This document shows positions 25,112 through 34,087 of a stretch of 64,000 nt of DNA, in pieces (position 1 is the stretch's first letter; every line of letters begins with the position of its first letter). This DNA comes from CAVZMI01 sp050011775 (GTDB lineage Bacteria; Bacteroidota; Ignavibacteria; UBA10030; CAVZMI01). Below the pieces are notes generated by a model. That model searched no databases and had not been told where the DNA came from. It saw only the letters and a program-made list of their open reading frames with translations. The stretch covers positions 62,001 through 126,000 of the forward strand of contig JBEKIL010000002.1 of the NCBI GenBank assembly GCA_050011775.1, read 5' to 3'. The translations under genes and the position numbers were made by a program.

Positions 25112-25768
25112 ATGATTTATTATCGCCGTCATCTTCCACATTACCAGCCGTTGGATGCGACTTTTTTTGTGACGTTCAGATTAGCCGGGTCGTTGCCTGC
25201 GGCTGTGATTGAGGAAATGCGTGCGAACCGAGAACGAACGAAAAGACGTATCGAGAGAATCAATAATCGGAAAACACGATCGGATGAATGGTACGAATTT
25301 AATATTGATTATTTCGCCCGGTTCGACGGCTTGCTCGATAAAAACGAAAAGAGCCTGCTTTGGTTACGCGAACCGCGCATTGCCGGCATTGTCAAAGAAT
25401 CCATTCACCATCGTGATCAAAAAGAATATGATCTAATTGCATATTGTATCATGCCAAATCACGTCCATATGGTATTTGGTGTAGGTCGACTCGCTGAGTC
25501 GACCTCATCAAAAAACGGTCGAGACAGCGTCTCGACCTACATTGTCACTCGAATATTAGAGTCTCTAAAAAAATATACTGCACTGTATGCAAATCGTAAA
25601 CTTCATCGCACCGGTTCATTTTGGCAGCACGAAAGCTACGATCATGTAGTACGAGACGATGCCGATTTATCGCGTATCGTAGAATATGTTCTCATGAATC
25701 CTGTACACGCAAGGTTGGTTGAAACTTGGGAAGCATGGCCGTGGACATATCTGAAAAACATTTCATAA
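25112..25768 (+). CDS. REP-associated tyrosine transposase (RAYT)
   Basis: About 218 residues from MIYYRRHLPHYQP; an earlier in-frame start at 25073 is possible. Features are FFVTFRLAGSLP at the N-terminus, HUH site MPNHVHMVF, probable catalytic Tyr in ESLKKYTALYANR, and the RAYT C-terminal block GSFWQHESYDHVVRDD followed by EYVLMNPVHA. Members cut and rejoin REP hairpins carrying a GTAG foot. Here a 60-bp REP pair (25481-25540) is inserted in frame between the HUH and Tyr motifs and adds about 20 residues (GRLAESTSSKNGRDSVSTY). Whether the enzyme tolerates this insert is unknown. Direct repeats of 49 bp flank the gene. Confidence 0.92.
   Translation: MIYYRRHLPHYQPLDATFFVTFRLAGSLPAAVIEEMRANRERTKRRIERINNRKTRSDEWYEFNIDYFARFDGLLDKNEKSLLWLREPRIAGIVKESIHHRDQKEYDLIAYCIMPNHVHMVFGVGRLAESTSSKNGRDSVSTYIVTRILESLKKYTALYANRKLHRTGSFWQHESYDHVVRDDADLSRIVEYVLMNPVHARLVETWEAWPWTYLKNIS
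25481..25540. repeat. Two-hairpin REP element (BIME-like) inside RAYT
   Basis: Head-to-head REPs. The first is GTAG plus GGTCGACTC-GCT-GAGTCGACC (stem 25484-25504). The second is GGTCGAGAC-AGC-GTCTCGACC (25517-25537) ending in CTAC, so both carry the GTAG tetranucleotide foot recognised by RAYT enzymes. Length 60 bp keeps the host frame open. A matching solo REP is at 47677-47700. Confidence 0.9.
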
Positions 25769-25819
25769 AAAACACGGAGTTCAGGAGTTTTTATACTACT
25801 TTAAATCTGCCCTTATTTT

Positions 25820-25868
25820 ATTGTCACAAAATTCCCAATTGCAGCGGTAAACATATAGACTCCCGAAG
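25820..25868. repeat. 49-bp direct repeat, right copy flanking RAYT
   Basis: Exact copy of 25013-25061, starting 807 bp away in the same orientation. Its minus-strand reading ends GNFVTIK followed by a stop. No other gene is visible in 25769-25928. Confidence 0.9.
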
Positions 25869-25928
25869 TAAATCGGTGAATTTCTACTGGAGCACATATT
25901 AGTTCATAGCCATATAGAGTGATTTGTT

Positions 25929-26648
25929 ATGATTCTTCCCAACATCATCCGGAATATTCATAGTGCTTTTCTCGATGTGATTTTCCCGCGTCTTTGTATA
26001 GCATGTGAAAAACCGTTGGAACAGCATGAAAAATTTGCCTGTTCGTGGTGCTGGCAGAATATTCTTCAAGTATCGCCTGATGATGTGACGGTCCGCGTAC
26101 TCATGCGGCGTTTCGAGGAGATCGGGACCATCGACCGGTTATTCACTCCATACTATTTTGAAGAAGAGGGGGTGCTTCAGAAAATCATACACGGATTAAA
26201 ATATGAAGGTTTTACCAAATTAGGTGTTGGACTGGGGGAAAAAATCGGTGAGCTGATTGTTGGTGAAAATCTTCCGTTTCGGCACGAATGTATCGTCCCT
26301 ATTCCCCTTCATCGATCAAAGTACCGTGAACGGGGGTATAACCAGAGTGAATATATTGCACGGGGCATTGCGGAAACATTGAGCATTCACCGAATAGAAG
26401 TATCTGCGGTGAAGCGCGTTCGTGCTACTCAGTCGCAAACCCACCTCAGTGTAGATAAACGAAAGGCAAATATTGCGGATGCTTTTCGTGTGATGATGCC
26501 CTGGAAGCTCAAGGGAAAACATGTTCTTCTCGTCGACGATGTCATCACAACCGGGGCAACGATTGGAGAATGCGCGAGAGTGATCCGGGAATCAGGTGCC
26601 GCATCGGTTGCAGTTGCATCTGCAGCCCTTGCCAAATTGACGATATAA
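25929..26648 (+). CDS. ComF family phosphoribosyltransferase-like protein
   Basis: 239 residues. The N-terminal zinc-ribbon-like region has two Cys pairs (CIACEKPLEQHEKFACSWC). The C-terminal type I PRTase domain has the PRPP-binding loop VLLVDDVITTGATIGECARV and RERGYNQSEYIARGIA. ComF proteins assist uptake or processing of transforming single-stranded DNA in competent bacteria; enzymatic activity is not established. It is a stand-alone gene, convergent with ispG. Confidence 0.92.
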   Translation: MILPNIIRNIHSAFLDVIFPRLCIACEKPLEQHEKFACSWCWQNILQVSPDDVTVRVLMRRFEEIGTIDRLFTPYYFEEEGVLQKIIHGLKYEGFTKLGVGLGEKIGELIVGENLPFRHECIVPIPLHRSKYRERGYNQSEYIARGIAETLSIHRIEVSAVKRVRATQSQTHLSVDKRKANIADAFRVMMPWKLKGKHVLLVDDVITTGATIGECARVIRESGAASVAVASAALAKLTI

Positions 26649-26707
26649 CAATCCTCGCCATACCCCCCAAAAAATAAGCAATTCGAGTGGGGCTTCAATA
26701 TTCAGTG

Positions 26708-27781
26708 TTAGGGGTGAAACTTCTCAACTTCCTCCAGAATTGTCTGGACGATCTCGCTTTCTCTTACGCGTTTTATAATTTCACCTTTACGATAAAGAAT
26801 TCCAACTCCTTTTCCCGCTGCGATACCGATATCCGCTTCGCTCGCTTCTCCTGGACCATTCACGACACAACCGAGTACGGCAATTTTGATCGGCTTCTTT
26901 ATCCCGGCAAGCTTCTCTTCGAGCTGTGCCATAATGCCGAAGAGGTCGACTTCAAGACGGCCGCATGTGGGGCATGCAATCAGCTCGATATTTCGTGAGG
27001 CAAGTCCGAGAGAGCGCAGTATTTCCTTCCCGACTTCGATTTCTTTTACAGGCGCGTCGGTCAACGATACGCGAATCGTATCACCGATTCCCTCCGATAG
27101 AAGGGCCCCGATCCCTACTGAAGATTTAATTGTACCGCTTCGCGTCGGGCCTGCTTCTGTAACACCCAGATGTAACGGAATATCTGTACGCTCTGCAACA
27201 AGACGGTTGGCTTCGATCATTAACCGGACATCGGTGGATTTCACTGAGATGACGACATCTTTGAATCCGAATTCATCGCAAATTTCCACATGCCGCATCG
27301 CACTTTCATAAAGTGCTTCAGCTGTCGGGTATCCATGTTTTTTAAGAATATCCTCTTCGAGTGAACCGGAATTCACTCCTATTCGAATCGGAACGCCTTT
27401 GTCTTTTGCCATTATGAGCACTTCGCGAATCCGATCTCTGGACCCGATATTTCCGGGATTGAGCCTGACCTTCGCAACGCCTGCTTCGAGCGCTTTGAGA
27501 GCGAATATATGGTTAAAGTGGATGTCGGCTACGATCGGGACAGGAGATTTCTTGACGATACAAGCGATCGCTTCTGCTGCATCTTTATCATTGACGGTCA
27601 CGCGAACAATGTCGCATCCGGCTGTTGCAGCCTCGATGATTTGTCCTACGGTAGCATCGACATCGGCGGTTTTTGTTTTTGTCATGGTCTGGACTGATAT
27701 CGGCGCGCCACCTCCGATCATGATTCCGCCGACATTGACCTGCCGTGTCTTCCGCCTGATATATTTCTGTCTGTTCTCCAT
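26708..27781 (-). CDS. ispG: 4-hydroxy-3-methylbut-2-en-1-yl diphosphate synthase
   Basis: 357 residues, the short two-domain form (TIM barrel plus [4Fe-4S] domain) rather than the long insert-bearing form common in Bacteroidetes proper. Cluster ligands are in LIACPTCGR and VLGCVVNGPGEASEADIG. It begins IRRKTRQVNVGGIMIGGGAPISVQTM, the family N-terminus. It makes HMBPP in the non-mevalonate isoprenoid pathway. It follows the rhomboid gene by 7 bases and is probably co-transcribed with it. Confidence 0.97.
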   Translation of the reverse strand: MENRQKYIRRKTRQVNVGGIMIGGGAPISVQTMTKTKTADVDATVGQIIEAATAGCDIVRVTVNDKDAAEAIACIVKKSPVPIVADIHFNHIFALKALEAGVAKVRLNPGNIGSRDRIREVLIMAKDKGVPIRIGVNSGSLEEDILKKHGYPTAEALYESAMRHVEICDEFGFKDVVISVKSTDVRLMIEANRLVAERTDIPLHLGVTEAGPTRSGTIKSSVGIGALLSEGIGDTIRVSLTDAPVKEIEVGKEILRSLGLASRNIELIACPTCGRLEVDLFGIMAQLEEKLAGIKKPIKIAVLGCVVNGPGEASEADIGIAAGKGVGILYRKGEIIKRVRESEIVQTILEEVEKFHP

Positions 27782-27788
27782 TTAAGTA

Positions 27789-28715
27789 CTAGTTCAATTT
27801 CTTGCTCGCTTCAAAAAGAATACGTTTTTCTTCTTCGGTCAGACTCTGATAACCGCCTTTACTGATTTTATCGAGGATCTGGTCGATCCGTTCCTGGTTG
27901 ATCTGATTTTCACTTTTTGACTGCGGTGTCTGTTCTTCATGAATGTCAGAATATTCTGCATCCTTAGTAAATATATCCTGATTGGTATCGGATCCCGGTG
28001 TATATATGTGCATCCGAGTTCTGCGCCGTAAACGTTCGATAAATTTCTGGAATGGAAAACGGTGCATATCGATCAGAATCATTATATATCCTACAGCGGC
28101 GCCTCCTAGATGCGCGAAGTGAGCGATCGTGTCCGCTTCAGATCCGGTTACCGCCAGTATTTCAACAAAAATAAGAATTGCCACTAGGAATTTTGCCCTG
28201 ATTGGGAAAAATATCGGAAACATGAAAACGGGGCGGTCCGGAAACATCATTCCAAATGCTATCATTATCCCAAAGACAGCGCCTGAAGCACCGACAGTTG
28301 GTGCAGCAACCGAAAAAATTGGTGCAAAAATCAGATTGGCAATCCCCCCGCCTATTCCACATACGATATAGTATATGAAGAACCGTCTTGACCCCCAAGT
28401 ATTCTCCAGTTCCATCCCGAACATCCAGAGCATGAGCATATTGAAAAAGATGTGGATGAGGCCACTGTGCATGAACATATATGTAAAAAGCTGCCAAAGC
28501 CGGAAACCGTGTCCAAACGGGTTGAGTGCAAAGACGCGGTCGATGATCATAATAAGGGGAATTCCATTGATCTCGAAAGGTCCGAGGAAATAGAGAAGCA
28601 AAAACACTATTGCGTTTGACAGCAAGAGTGATTTGATGACCGGTGGGAAAAAAGTAAACCCGCCGAAAAAACCCGGACGGTTATAATTACCGTCACGTTG
28701 ATATCGAAAAGGCAT
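27789..28715 (-). CDS. Rhomboid family intramembrane serine protease
   Basis: 308 residues with six or seven transmembrane helices in the first 210. The catalytic Ser is in GASGAVFG and the His in HFAHLGGAAVG; the HxxxN-type loop is HIFFNMLMLWMFG. The cytoplasmic tail ends in ILDKISKGGYQSLTEEEKRI, a short C-terminal module typical of FCB rhomboids. It cleaves membrane proteins within the bilayer; substrates are unknown. Confidence 0.94.
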   Translation of the reverse strand: MPFRYQRDGNYNRPGFFGGFTFFPPVIKSLLLSNAIVFLLLYFLGPFEINGIPLIMIIDRVFALNPFGHGFRLWQLFTYMFMHSGLIHIFFNMLMLWMFGMELENTWGSRRFFIYYIVCGIGGGIANLIFAPIFSVAAPTVGASGAVFGIMIAFGMMFPDRPVFMFPIFFPIRAKFLVAILIFVEILAVTGSEADTIAHFAHLGGAAVGYIMILIDMHRFPFQKFIERLRRRTRMHIYTPGSDTNQDIFTKDAEYSDIHEEQTPQSKSENQINQERIDQILDKISKGGYQSLTEEEKRILFEASKKLN

Positions 28716-28810
28716 TCTATATGTGCTTTAAAAGTGATTGATAGACTCAATGTAACGAAAAAACATCCACTTCTGCAACATAAAAAAAGACTCTTTTGTT
28801 TCCAATCGAA

Positions 28811-28846
28811 AAGAAACCCCGTCCTTATGTGAAACAGGACGGGGTT
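28811..28846 (-). terminator. Terminator of pgk
   Basis: Stem AACCCCGTCC/GGACGGGGTT (28815-28824 and 28837-28846) with a 12-base loop. On the minus strand it is followed by TTTCTTTT, directly downstream of the pgk stop. Confidence 0.85.
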
Positions 28847-28866
28847 GCAGATAGATAGAGTATGAT

Positions 28867-30063
28867 CTATTTTTTTGTCAACGCAGCAACTCCGGGAAGG
28901 ATTTTACCTTCCAGGAATTCAAGTGAAGCACCGCCGCCGGTTGAAACATGCGACACGGCTTTCTCGAGTCCGGCTTTTACAATAGATGCCGCGCTGTCGC
29001 CGCCGCCGACGATCGTGATAGTGCCTTTTGACGTTGCATCGGCAAGAGCTTTTGCAATTGCATTGGTTCCTACGGCGAAGTTATCCATTTCGAACATGCC
29101 CATCGGTCCGTTCCACACAACTGTTTTCGATTTGCAGATAGCATTCACGAAGAGCCTGATTGTCTCGGGTCCGATATCCAGCCCCCACCAGCCTTGTGGC
29201 ATTTCATTCTTTTTTACAACCTTCCGCTGGGCTGCATTGTCGATTTTATCGGCAATGACAATGTCGACGGGAAGGAGCATGTCGATGTTTTTCGTTTTTA
29301 CCTCGTCCAGTATTTGTTTTGCGAGATCGATCTTGTCGGCTTCCAGCAGTGAATTACCGATTTCAAGTCCTTCAGCCTTGTAGAAGGTAAATGCCATTCC
29401 GCCGCCGATGATCAGTGTATCGACTTTGTTCATAAGGTTTTGAATGACATCGATCTTTCCGGAGATCTTTGCACCGCCGAGTATTGCGAGATAGGGGCGT
29501 GCCGGATTTTCGATTGCGCTTCCGAGATACTTGAGCTCTTTCTGCATAAGGTATCCCGCTGCATTTTGTGCAAAATATTTTGTGACACCTTCCGTCGATG
29601 CATGAGCACGATGGGCCGAGCCGAATGCATCGTTTACATACACATCGCCTAAGCTTGCCAGCTCTTTTGCAAAACCCGGATCGTTGGCCTCTTCTTCGTT
29701 ATGATACCGCAGGTTTTCGAGTAACAGGCACTCTCCGTTTTGCAGGCCGTCAACGATTTTTTTTACTTCTGCACCGATGCAGTCAGGTGCAAATCGTACC
29801 GGCTTTCCGATGAGTGTGCTGAGGTGTTCGGCAACCGGTTTCAGGCTGAATTCAGGTTTCGGTTTACCTTTCGGCCGTCCGAGGTGGCTCATGAGAATTG
29901 CTTTACCCCCATCGGCGAGTATTTTCTTGATTGTCGGGAGCGATTCAACGATACGAGTATCGTCGGCAACGCACCGCTGTTCATCAAGAGGTACGTTGAA
30001 GTCGACCCGAACAAGGACACGTTTCCCTTTTAGTTGAAGATCATCAATTGTAAGAGTATTCAT
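28867..30063 (-). CDS. pgk: Phosphoglycerate kinase
   Basis: About 398 residues from MNTLTIDDLQ. The family N-terminus KRVLVRVDFNVPL, the substrate-binding segment SHLGRPKGKP, the hinge (EKAVSHVSTGGGASLEFLEG) and the nucleotide site (VVWNGPMGMFE; TIVGGGDSAA) are complete. It catalyses 1,3-bisphosphoglycerate to 3-phosphoglycerate with ATP formation. It lies downstream of gap, with an intervening terminator hairpin that may lower its expression relative to gap. Confidence 0.98.
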   Translation of the reverse strand: MNTLTIDDLQLKGKRVLVRVDFNVPLDEQRCVADDTRIVESLPTIKKILADGGKAILMSHLGRPKGKPKPEFSLKPVAEHLSTLIGKPVRFAPDCIGAEVKKIVDGLQNGECLLLENLRYHNEEEANDPGFAKELASLGDVYVNDAFGSAHRAHASTEGVTKYFAQNAAGYLMQKELKYLGSAIENPARPYLAILGGAKISGKIDVIQNLMNKVDTLIIGGGMAFTFYKAEGLEIGNSLLEADKIDLAKQILDEVKTKNIDMLLPVDIVIADKIDNAAQRKVVKKNEMPQGWWGLDIGPETIRLFVNAICKSKTVVWNGPMGMFEMDNFAVGTNAIAKALADATSKGTITIVGGGDSAASIVKAGLEKAVSHVSTGGGASLEFLEGKILPGVAALTKK

Positions 30064-30092
30064 ATTATTTTTTCCATTGTTGAACATTGCAT

Positions 30093-30130
30093 ATAAAAAG
30101 GCTAACGACAGGATTTACGTCGTTAGCCTT
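30093..30130 (-). terminator. Hairpin terminator/attenuator between gap and pgk
   Basis: A 12-bp perfect stem AAGGCTAACGAC/GTCGTTAGCCTT (30098-30109 and 30119-30130) with a 9-base loop. On the minus strand it is followed by TTTTTAT, so it should terminate gap transcripts fully or partly before pgk. Confidence 0.85.
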
Positions 30131-30154
30131 GGATAACTGCTATCCATTGGATAT

Positions 30155-31150
30155 TTACGCACCCATCTTTTTAATCAGGTCGATAACGCGGCAGGAGAAT
30201 CCCCACTCATTATCGTACCATCCGAATACTTTGATCATGTTGCCGCTGGCCATGGTAAGTTTTGAATCGAAGATACATGAGGCCGGGTTGCCGACGATAT
30301 CGGCAAGTACCAATTCCTCTTCGCTGTATTCAATAATGCCCTTCATTGTCGTCTCTGCAGCTTTCTTAATTGCGGCATTGATTTCTTCCTTCGTTACTTC
30401 GCGATCGAGTTCAGCCACAAGATCCGTGATCGAACCGTCGGGCGTCGGAACGCGGAGTGAAAATCCGTCTAGCTTCCCTTTGAGCTCAGGAATGACTTTC
30501 CCGACCGCCTTCGCGGCTCCGGTAGTCGTAGGAATAATATTCAGCGCTGCTGCACGGGCGCGGCGGAGATCCTTATGTGGTAAATCGAGAACCCGTTGAT
30601 CGTTCGTATAGGAGTGGATTGTTGTCATAAATCCACGTCGTACTTTGAAGTTATCGTGAAGGACTTTTACCATTGGTGCGAGGCAGTTTGTCGTGCAGGA
30701 TGCGTTTGAGATAATTTTTTCTTTGCCGGTGAGAATATTGTCGTTCACGCCGAAAACAATAGTTGCATCGACATCGTCTTTTGCCGGTGCGGTGAGAATA
30801 ACTTTATCGGCTCCGGCGGTGAAATGTGCAGAAATTTTTTCACGGCTTGTAAATACACCTGTACCTTCAATTACCAACGAGACACCGAGTTCTTTCCAGG
30901 GTAACTTTGCGGGATCCTTTTCTGCCGTCACTTTGTATTTTTTACCATTGACAACAATGCCGTTTTCTTCAGCGGCAACTGTTCCATTGAATATACCATG
31001 AATGGAATCATACTTTAAAAGGTGTGCAAGCGTTTTGGAATCGGTTACATCATTGATTGCCACGATATCGAAACCGCCGATGGCAAGCGCGCGACGGAAG
31101 ACTAACCTTCCAATACGTCCGAATCCATTAATACCAATCTTCAAGGACAT
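30155..31150 (-). CDS. gap: Glyceraldehyde-3-phosphate dehydrogenase, type I
   Basis: 331 residues from MSLKIGINGFGRIGR; AAGGAGG lies upstream of this ATG, and the longer open frame has no family similarity. The catalytic Cys is in SNASCTTNCLAP, with the Rossmann GFGRIG at the N-terminus and the final WYDNEWGFSCR helix. It performs the phosphorylating NAD-dependent glycolytic step and is paired with pgk downstream. Confidence 0.98.
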   Translation of the reverse strand: MSLKIGINGFGRIGRLVFRRALAIGGFDIVAINDVTDSKTLAHLLKYDSIHGIFNGTVAAEENGIVVNGKKYKVTAEKDPAKLPWKELGVSLVIEGTGVFTSREKISAHFTAGADKVILTAPAKDDVDATIVFGVNDNILTGKEKIISNASCTTNCLAPMVKVLHDNFKVRRGFMTTIHSYTNDQRVLDLPHKDLRRARAAALNIIPTTTGAAKAVGKVIPELKGKLDGFSLRVPTPDGSITDLVAELDREVTKEEINAAIKKAAETTMKGIIEYSEEELVLADIVGNPASCIFDSKLTMASGNMIKVFGWYDNEWGFSCRVIDLIKKMGA

Positions 31151-31341
31151 GTACAAAAGCCTCCTTACTATGGGAGAAGAATGAATGAAAAAGAGACATA
31201 AATTATATTCATTATGATCAATATAATTGATACAGAAAAAAGAACTAAAAGTCAATGTTTTACATTCGAAAGTGTGTAAATTTTTTATCAAATAACATAC
31301 TAACGGCGGAAAAAATTGAATGTTTATATCGGGATATTTTT

Positions 31342-31755
31342 TTAGATGCCCTGCGGGTTGGCTCGTGAAGAATCAAAGAAATCCTTCAGGACTTTATGAT
31401 AAGAATATGCCAGTGGGAATTGAAGAATCTCATCAAGACCAAAATATGCAAGACGCTGGCCCTCATGAAGCACCATACTGTCAGGATTGAGGTCGATTTT
31501 TTTCAGAAACACATACTCATCGAAAGTTTCATGATGATACTCTTTAAAAAGGGTAATCTCGCCAAGATCGAGTTCGAGTTCTTCATTCATCTCACGGCGA
31601 ATGGTCTGTTCCGGATTTTCTCCTTCTTCGACATGTCCACCCGGCAGGTCCCACATATTCGGGTAGGGAATAGTCGGAATATTCTCACGGAGGATTAAAA
31701 GGATTTGATCCTTGCTGTTTAAGAGAATGATTCCGGCTCCGACAGGTTTTTTCAT
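31342..31755 (-). CDS. Nudix hydrolase
   Basis: 137 residues. The Nudix box is complete: GGHVEEGENPEQTIRREMNE followed by ELEL (Gx5Ex7REUxEExGU pattern). The N-terminus GAGIILLNSKDQILLILREN fits the MutT-like core. It hydrolyses nucleoside diphosphate-linked substrates; specificity is not readable. It is a single gene upstream of the gap promoter region. Confidence 0.9.
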   Translation of the reverse strand: MKKPVGAGIILLNSKDQILLILRENIPTIPYPNMWDLPGGHVEEGENPEQTIRREMNEELELDLGEITLFKEYHHETFDEYVFLKKIDLNPDSMVLHEGQRLAYFGLDEILQFPLAYSYHKVLKDFFDSSRANPQGI

Positions 31756-31846
31756 TTCGAATTCTCAGAATTGGTAAAAGTTTGAAATGTAACTTACATA
31801 ATGAAAAAGAGGGAAGCAAATATGTTTAAACTCGGCTGGTAAAATA

Positions 31847-31918
31847 GTAGGGCGAGCAGTGGTTCGACGGAACTCGGCGAAGCCGTACTTTAGTGCACCA
31901 CAGGTCTGCTCGCCCTAC
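31847..31918. repeat. GTAG-ended inverted-repeat element at the 3' end of the pirin gene
   Basis: The ends GTAGGGCGAGCAG (31847-31859) and CTGCTCGCCCTAC (31906-31918) are a perfect 13-bp inverted repeat. The interior carries GTACTTTAGTGC (31885-31896), shared with the repeats at 220 and 4812. The pirin stop codon (31915-31917) is formed by the TAG of the right GTAG foot. Confidence 0.85.
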
Positions 31919-32616
31919 AATGGAACATCAAAGAGCGCAATCTCTGAATCGTCTGCGGCTGTAATCGTCAATTCCTCCATCGTGTCGATGATGGCGGCAT
32001 CGCCTCCCGTGAGTCTTGTTTGATCAATGGTAATAGATCCCTCGATAAGGTATAGATAAACGCCGCGTCCGGTCGAGACCCGATACTTCAGTATACGGTG
32101 AGTTTCGAGACGGCTGACCGACATCCTTGCGTCCTGGTGAATGTAGATCCCGCCGTTTTTTCCTTCTCCCGATGCGATCTGAAGAAAAACATTGGTCCGT
32201 TGTTCCCTCGAAAAACTTTTCTGTTCATATTCCGGTCGAAGATCGCGCCTGTCTGGTAAAAACCAGATTTGGAGAAGATGGACCGGCTCGGTTTTCGAAT
32301 GGTTGGACTCAGAATGCATAATACCTGTCCCCGCGCTCATTCTTTGCGCTTCACCGGCAAGAATAACTCCATGGGTTCCTGTACTGTCACGATGCTCCAG
32401 GGCTCCTTGAAGCACGTAAGTAATAATTTCCATATTATCATGCGGATGAGTCTCGAAGCCGGTACCCGGCATAATGGTATCATCGTTGAGAACACGGAGT
32501 GGACCGAAATTGGTATATTCACGATCATAGTATCGGTTGAATGAAAAACTATGGTAGCTGCTAAGCCATCCGACCTTGGTTACTCCGCGTGTATTGTGTC
32601 TTCTGATTTTTGTCAT
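31915..32616 (-). CDS. Pirin family protein (YhhW-like)
   Basis: 233 residues of a bicupin fold. The N-terminal cupin has the metal ligands in ETHPHDNMEIITYVL and MSAGTGIMHSESNHS, matching pirin/quercetinase YhhW. The C-terminal cupin is degenerate, as usual. Iron-binding pirins have redox-sensor or quercetin 2,3-dioxygenase activity. Its stop codon lies within an adjacent repeat element, so its last residues (LFDVPL) may have been set by repeat insertion. Confidence 0.92.
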   Translation of the reverse strand: MTKIRRHNTRGVTKVGWLSSYHSFSFNRYYDREYTNFGPLRVLNDDTIMPGTGFETHPHDNMEIITYVLQGALEHRDSTGTHGVILAGEAQRMSAGTGIMHSESNHSKTEPVHLLQIWFLPDRRDLRPEYEQKSFSREQRTNVFLQIASGEGKNGGIYIHQDARMSVSRLETHRILKYRVSTGRGVYLYLIEGSITIDQTRLTGGDAAIIDTMEELTITAADDSEIALFDVPL

Positions 32617-32629
32617 TTTTAGGTTTTTT

Positions 32630-33211
32630 TTACTGTCTTATCATTTTGACATTTAGAGAAATGTCGACGTTTTCACTGATAAGCAGTCCGCCTGCGTCGA
32701 GCGAGCGGTTCCATTTTAAATTATAGTCGTATCGATTGACTCTCCCGATTGCTTTGAATCCGGCATAGACGGTGCCCTTCGAATCCTTAATTTGTCCGAG
32801 GTACTTTGCATCAAGAGTGACAGGTTTTATGATGCCGTGGATTGTCAGATCGCCGGTGATTCGATATTCATTCTCACCGGTTTTTTCAAACGAAGTGCTT
32901 TTAAATGTAAGGTCCGGATATTTTGTTACATCAAAAAAATCTGCAGAACGGAGATGGTTATCCCTCGTATCATTGTCTGTGCTGATACTAGCTGCTTTGA
33001 TGGTTACATCAAGGGTGCTACCGGATAAATCATCTTTTCCCTGGATCATCGTAGCAGTGAATTCTTTATAATGTCCTGAAACTTCCGAAATCACCATATG
33101 CACGACGGTAAATTCCACATTGGAATGGACGGGATCAATTTTCCAGATGATTCCTTGAGCAGAAACAGTTTGGATGCCAATTGCGAGAAGAAATGCGAGC
33201 ATAGTTTTCAT
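32630..33211 (-). CDS. YceI family lipid-binding periplasmic protein
   Basis: 193 residues with a signal peptide (MKTMLAFLLAIGIQTVSAQG). The mature part opens with IWKIDPVHSNVEFTVVHM and contains DNHLRSADFFDVTKYPDLTF, both hallmark segments of the YceI lipocalin-like barrel, which binds isoprenoid quinone-like lipids. It lies just upstream of pirin (14 bases) and downstream of the dienelactone hydrolase on the same strand, suggesting one transcription unit. Confidence 0.93.
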   Translation of the reverse strand: MKTMLAFLLAIGIQTVSAQGIIWKIDPVHSNVEFTVVHMVISEVSGHYKEFTATMIQGKDDLSGSTLDVTIKAASISTDNDTRDNHLRSADFFDVTKYPDLTFKSTSFEKTGENEYRITGDLTIHGIIKPVTLDAKYLGQIKDSKGTVYAGFKAIGRVNRYDYNLKWNRSLDAGGLLISENVDISLNVKMIRQ

Positions 33212-33239
33212 TTGGATATTCCTTATATTTATGTTGATT

Positions 33240-34016
33240 TTATTGAAAGATTTCTGAAAAAAATGTTTTCATCGCATCCCACGAGCGCTTATCTGCTTTT
33301 TCATTGTATGCGACGCCTTTTGCAGGATCATTACCCGACGCCGGATTTGTGAAACTGTGGACAGCACCGCCATACGACACCAACTGCCAATCGACATTCG
33401 CTTTCCGCATCTCATCCTCAAATGCTGTCACCTGTGTTGCCGGAACATTTGGATCATCGCCGCCGGTTAATACAAGGATTTTTGCTTTAATATTTTTTGC
33501 ATCGTCGGTGTTCGGAGTTGCTAATCCGCCGTGAAAGCTTACAACTCCCGCTATATCAGCGCCGCTCCGGGCAAGTTCGAGCGCAGTCATTCCTCCAAAG
33601 CAATATCCGATTGCCGCGATTCGTTTTGGATCGACGAGGGAATTCTTCCGTAGGATATCGAGACCTGCCGCTGCGCGTTGGCGAAGGAGTTTTCTGTCTC
33701 CATAAAACTGTTTGACGACAGTTTGTGCTTCCTCAGGAGTTTTTGCCCGGATACCCTTTCCATAAATATCGACTGCAAACGCAACATAACCCAGTCGTGC
33801 AAGTTGTTCTGCTCTCTTTTGTATATATGGGGTAATTCCCCACCATTCATGGACAATAAGTACTCCAGGGTGCTTATCTTTTATTGAGGCATCGTATGCA
33901 AGGTAACCCTCGAATACAGAATCGCCAATTTTATACTCGAAGTTTTCCATATGGATTTGACTGAGTGACATATGCGAAAGACCTAAAAATATAAGAAATA
34001 AAAAAATAGACTTCAT
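33240..34016 (-). CDS. Dienelactone hydrolase family protein, secreted
   Basis: 258 residues from ATG at 34016 (GGGAGAAAC upstream). A signal peptide (MKSIFLFLIFLGLSHMSLS) precedes an alpha/beta hydrolase. The nucleophile Cys is in AAIGYCFGGMTALELA (the usual GxCxGG elbow of dienelactone hydrolases); Asp is in TGGDDPNVP and His in AVHSFTNP. The WWG motif (VHEWWGITPYI) is also typical. The substrate is unknown; it is exported, unlike the catabolic enzymes. Confidence 0.92.
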   Translation of the reverse strand: MKSIFLFLIFLGLSHMSLSQIHMENFEYKIGDSVFEGYLAYDASIKDKHPGVLIVHEWWGITPYIQKRAEQLARLGYVAFAVDIYGKGIRAKTPEEAQTVVKQFYGDRKLLRQRAAAGLDILRKNSLVDPKRIAAIGYCFGGMTALELARSGADIAGVVSFHGGLATPNTDDAKNIKAKILVLTGGDDPNVPATQVTAFEDEMRKANVDWQLVSYGGAVHSFTNPASGNDPAKGVAYNEKADKRSWDAMKTFFSEIFQ

Positions 34017-34087
34017 GTGTTTCTCCCTCAATTGATTATACTGTATATAATAACATTACAGGGAGGGGAGTTTGTTCCTTGGGGGGA

